Of a stretch of 64,000 nt of DNA, positions 61,471-64,000 are shown piece after piece. Origin of the DNA: Chloroflexota bacterium (GTDB taxonomy: Bacteria > Chloroflexota > Dehalococcoidia > UBA2979); assembly GCA_947472995.1 (NCBI GenBank), contig CANJBO010000005.1, positions 1 to 64,000 on the forward strand, in the 5' to 3' direction. The notes beneath the pieces are model-generated. The model worked only from the letters and a program-made list of their open reading frames with translations, did no database searches and was not told the DNA's origin. The first letter of the stretch is position 1. Each line of letters starts with the position of its first letter. A program made the translations under genes and the position numbers.

Positions 61471-63531
61471 ATGAACCGGCTCGCCCACGAGACCAGCCCC
61501 TACCTCCGACAGCACGCGGACAACCCGGTGGACTGGTACCCGTGGGGCGACGAGGCGCTGACGAAGGCACGCGAGGAGCAGAAGCCGATCCTGCTCTCGA
61601 TCGGCTACTCCACCTGCCACTGGTGCCACGTCATGGCGCACGAGTCGTTCGAGGACCCCGAGATCGCCGCGCAGATGAACGCCTCGTTCGTCAGCATCAA
61701 GGTCGACCGCGAAGAGCGCCCCGACATCGACTCCGTCTACATGACGTTCACGCAGGCGCTCACCGGGCAGGGCGGCTGGCCGATGACGGTCTTCCTGACG
61801 CCCGACCTCGAGCCGTTCTACGCGGGCACGTACTTCCCGCCGACCGACCAGCACGGCCGTCCGGGCTTCCCGCGGCTCCTCGCGAGCATCGAGCAGGCGT
61901 GGCGCGACCAGCGCGAGCAGGTGGTGCAGTCCGCCGCGACGATCACGGAGCGCATCCGCACGGCGTCCGACAGCATGGCGGTGCGCGGCGGCACGATCAG
62001 CGCGGTCGCCCTCGGCACCGCGTTCGATGCGCTCCGCAACTCGTTCGACGCCGTCAACGGCGGCTTCGGCGGCGCGCCGAAGTTCCCCACGGCAACGACG
62101 TTCGAGTTCCTGCTCTGGTACCACGCCGGCGTGTCGGGCGACGACGCACCGCCCAGCGCGCTCGACATCGTCACGACCACGCTGACGCGCATGGCGCACG
62201 GCGGTATCTACGACCACCTCGGCGGCGGCTTCGCGCGCTACTCGGTCGACGCGCAATGGCTCGTCCCGCACTTCGAGAAGATGCTCTACGACAACGCGCA
62301 GCTCGCGCGCGTCTACCTCCACGCGTGGCAGCTCACCGACGACCCGCTCTACGAGCGCATCGCGCGCGAGACGCTCGACTACCTGTTGCGCGAGATGCGC
62401 GACGACGCCGGCGGCATCTACGCCGCGCAGGACGCCGACAGCGAGGGCATCGAGGGCAAGTTCTTCGTGTGGACGGTCGAGGAGATCGACGCCGCGCTGG
62501 GCACCGACGAAGGCGCGCTCTTCCGCGCGGTGTTCGCGGTCACGCCGGAGGGGAACTTCCGCGACCCGCACCACCCCGACCTCGTCGGGCGCAACGTGCT
62601 CAGCCGCCCGCGCCCGCTCGAGGAGATCGCCGCGGAGCGCGGCATCGACCTCGTCGAGCTGACCGCGCGCGTGCAGGAGCTGACCACGCGCATGTTCGAG
62701 GTGCGCGAGCAGCGCGTGCACCCGTCGCGCGACGACAAGGTGATCGCGTCGTGGAACGGCCTCGCGCTGTCCGCGTTCGCGGAGGCGGCGCGCATCCTCG
62801 ACGACGCGCGCTACCGCGAGGCGGCTGCGGGCATCGCGGGCTTCCTGCGCGAGCGGATGTGGGACGGATCGCGCCTGCTGCACGTGTACGCCGGCGGCGC
62901 CGCGAAGGTGGACGGCCAGCTGGACGACTACGCGAACGTTGGCCTCGGCGCGATCGACCTGTACCGCACCACGGGCGACCTCGACCTGCTCGCGTGGGCG
63001 GCGCAGCTGCTCGAGGCGGCGATCGAGCGCTTCCACGACGACGAGGCGGGGGGCTTCTTCGAGTCGCCGAGCGACGGCGAGGAGCTGATCCTGCGCCCCA
63101 AGCCGTTCTTCGACGTACCGACCCCCAGCGGCAACGGTTCGATCGCGCTGCTGGCGCTGTGGCTCGGCCGCTACTTCGGCCGGCCCGAATGGGAGGCGCT
63201 GGGCACCGAGGTGATCGCGCTCGTCTCGCACCACCTCGAGCGCGCCCCGTCCGGCTTCGGCGCGACGTTGCAGACGCTACTGCTGGCCGTCTCCCCGCAC
63301 CTCGAGGTCGCGATCGTGGGCGATCCCGCCGCCCGCGCGCCGTTCGAGCGCGAGATGGCGCGGCACTTCATGCCGACGGCGCTGCTGGCGCCTGCGGCCA
63401 ATGGTGGTAGTCTCCCGATTCTTGCCGGTCGCGACATCGCGACGGGCGCGGTCGCCTACGTCTGCGAGAACATGACGTGCGATCTGCCGGCGGTGGATGT
63501 GGAGACGTTCCGTGACCAACTCCTCGGCTAA
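61471..63531 (+). CDS. DUF255 thioredoxin-domain protein (YyaL/SSP411 type)
   Basis: A 686-residue protein of the widely conserved YyaL/spermatogenesis-associated protein 20 family. Residues 1-165 are a thioredoxin-like domain with the CHWC redox motif in [20 protein letters not shown] and the cis-Pro region [12 protein letters not shown]. Residues about 170-570 are an alpha/alpha six-hairpin barrel like that of N-acylglucosamine epimerases and cellobiose epimerases, with [29 protein letters not shown] and [15 protein letters not shown]. The biochemical activity is unknown. ATG 61471 gives the canonical [20 protein letters not shown] start. Its last 20 bases overlap the MFS gene. Confidence 0.94.
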   Translation: MNRLAHETSPYLRQHADNPVDWYPWGDEALTKAREEQKPILLSIGYSTCHWCHVMAHESFEDPEIAAQMNASFVSIKVDREERPDIDSVYMTFTQALTGQGGWPMTVFLTPDLEPFYAGTYFPPTDQHGRPGFPRLLASIEQAWRDQREQVVQSAATITERIRTASDSMAVRGGTISAVALGTAFDALRNSFDAVNGGFGGAPKFPTATTFEFLLWYHAGVSGDDAPPSALDIVTTTLTRMAHGGIYDHLGGGFARYSVDAQWLVPHFEKMLYDNAQLARVYLHAWQLTDDPLYERIARETLDYLLREMRDDAGGIYAAQDADSEGIEGKFFVWTVEEIDAALGTDEGALFRAVFAVTPEGNFRDPHHPDLVGRNVLSRPRPLEEIAAERGIDLVELTARVQELTTRMFEVREQRVHPSRDDKVIASWNGLALSAFAEAARILDDARYREAAAGIAGFLRERMWDGSRLLHVYAGGAAKVDGQLDDYANVGLGAIDLYRTTGDLDLLAWAAQLLEAAIERFHDDEAGGFFESPSDGEELILRPKPFFDVPTPSGNGSIALLALWLGRYFGRPEWEALGTEVIALVSHHLERAPSGFGATLQTLLLAVSPHLEVAIVGDPAARAPFEREMARHFMPTALLAPAANGGSLPILAGRDIATGAVAYVCENMTCDLPAVDVETFRDQLLG

Positions 63532-64000
63532 CCCCTCGACCGACGAGGGCACAGACGCCGACGCTCAGGCCCACCGACTGCCCGCGTGGGCGCCGTTCCT
63601 CCTGCCAGACTTCCGGCTGTACTGGGTCGGGTCGCTCGCCGCGGTGTTCACCAACCAGCTCGTGGTTCTGATCACCGGTGTCTGGCTGTTCCAGGCGACC
63701 GGCTCCGCGACGCAGCTCGGCGCGATCGGCCTCGTGCAGCTGCTGGTGCAGATCCCCGCGATCCTGTGGGGTGGCACGCTGGCGGACGAGATCGACCGCA
63801 AGCGCCTGATGGCACTGACGCAGGGCATCACCGCCACTGTGCTCGGTGTCCTCGCCCTGCTCGCGGTCACGAACAGCCTGGCGCCGTGGCACATCTACGC
63901 GTCGATCGCAGTGATGAGCATGAGCACGGTCCTCGGGCAGCCCGCACGACAGGCGCTGAACGCTGCCGTCGTGCCGAGGACCCACCTGATGCACGCCGTC
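63512..64000 (+). CDS. MFS transporter, 5' part of gene
   Basis: The first 163 codons of a major facilitator superfamily transporter; the gene runs out of the window. The N-terminal lead is acidic ([19 protein letters not shown]). Helix 1 starts at [19 protein letters not shown], helix 2 at [20 protein letters not shown], the loop 2-3 signature is [16 protein letters not shown], and helices 3 and 4 follow. The pattern is that of the EntS/MFS_3 exporter group. GTG 63512 is used with ggag eight bases upstream and overlaps the DUF255 gene by 20 bases, so the two are coupled. The substrate is unknown. Confidence 0.88.
   Translation, partial: MTNSSANPSTDEGTDADAQAHRLPAWAPFLLPDFRLYWVGSLAAVFTNQLVVLITGVWLFQATGSATQLGAIGLVQLLVQIPAILWGGTLADEIDRKRLMALTQGITATVLGVLALLAVTNSLAPWHIYASIAVMSMSTVLGQPARQALNAAVVPRTHLMHAV

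Overview
The window is about 64 kb of very G+C-rich, densely packed bacterial chromosome, nearly all housekeeping and core metabolism. I found no rRNA or tRNA gene, insertion sequence, prophage or CRISPR array by reading. A member of Chloroflexota is the best guess, perhaps near Dehalococcoidia. The reasons are the UPF0182 membrane protein, a DUF5305-like protein, Thr-Pro-rich tails on several exported proteins, glutamyl-tRNA amidotransferase genes, and many start codons placed 6 to 8 nt after a TANNNT box, as in leaderless transcripts. This placement is inferred from content, not from any marker search.

Layout. 1-2.6 kb: the 3' end of groL, a small unknown gene and an endonuclease III. 2.7-15.7 kb: a GNAT enzyme, then an arginine-biosynthesis cluster argJ-argB-(UPF0182)-argD-(histidine kinase)-argG-argH followed by rpe. 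An Arg-rich short ORF stands directly before argJ. 15.8-23 kb: a small unknown gene, a MaoC-type dehydratase-like gene, rpmB, a FakA/FakB (DegV) pair and recG, the last carrying a repeat-derived insertion. 23-29.4 kb: a TPR membrane protein, a DedA protein with a probable CTG start, argS, trpS and a lipoprotein with a propeller-like fold. 29.4-36.7 kb: gltA, gatC-gatA, a methyltransferase and a large class A penicillin-binding protein. 36.7-40.5 kb: an HEXXH protein, an RDD protein and small unknowns, then a VOC protein. 40.6-48.2 kb: lipB-lipA divergent from aceE-aceF-lpd, so the pyruvate dehydrogenase complex and the enzymes that make its lipoyl cofactor share one locus. 48.3-55.7 kb: an aminotransferase, a TipAS-type MerR regulator with its own operator, DAHP synthase, a damaged region (a DDAH-family gene running into a 5'-truncated DUF5305 gene), 6-phosphogluconate dehydrogenase and PPK2. 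55.7-64 kb: a decayed LuxR/hydrolase pseudogene, a TIGR01777 epimerase, a Bcp peroxiredoxin, a 53-residue membrane protein, an unknown gene, a zinc-ribbon protein with a methylase-like tail, an acetyltransferase, a DUF255 protein and the start of an MFS transporter.

Non-coding structure is rich. A C-rich palindromic repeat family occurs at least seven times, once as a 121-bp element with perfect 28-bp arms. An eighth copy lies inside recG in frame. Intergenic stem-loops with small loops, often tetraloops, and no long T-run separate many transcription units. Two convergent gene pairs share a CTAG stop.

The most unusual items are the repeat-derived insertion in recG between helicase motifs II and III, the zinc ribbon joined to what looks like the C-terminal part of DUF1156 methylases, the Arg-rich leader ORF before argJ, and the DDAH/DUF5305 junction. 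I did not find a coherent multi-gene defence or secondary-metabolite system.
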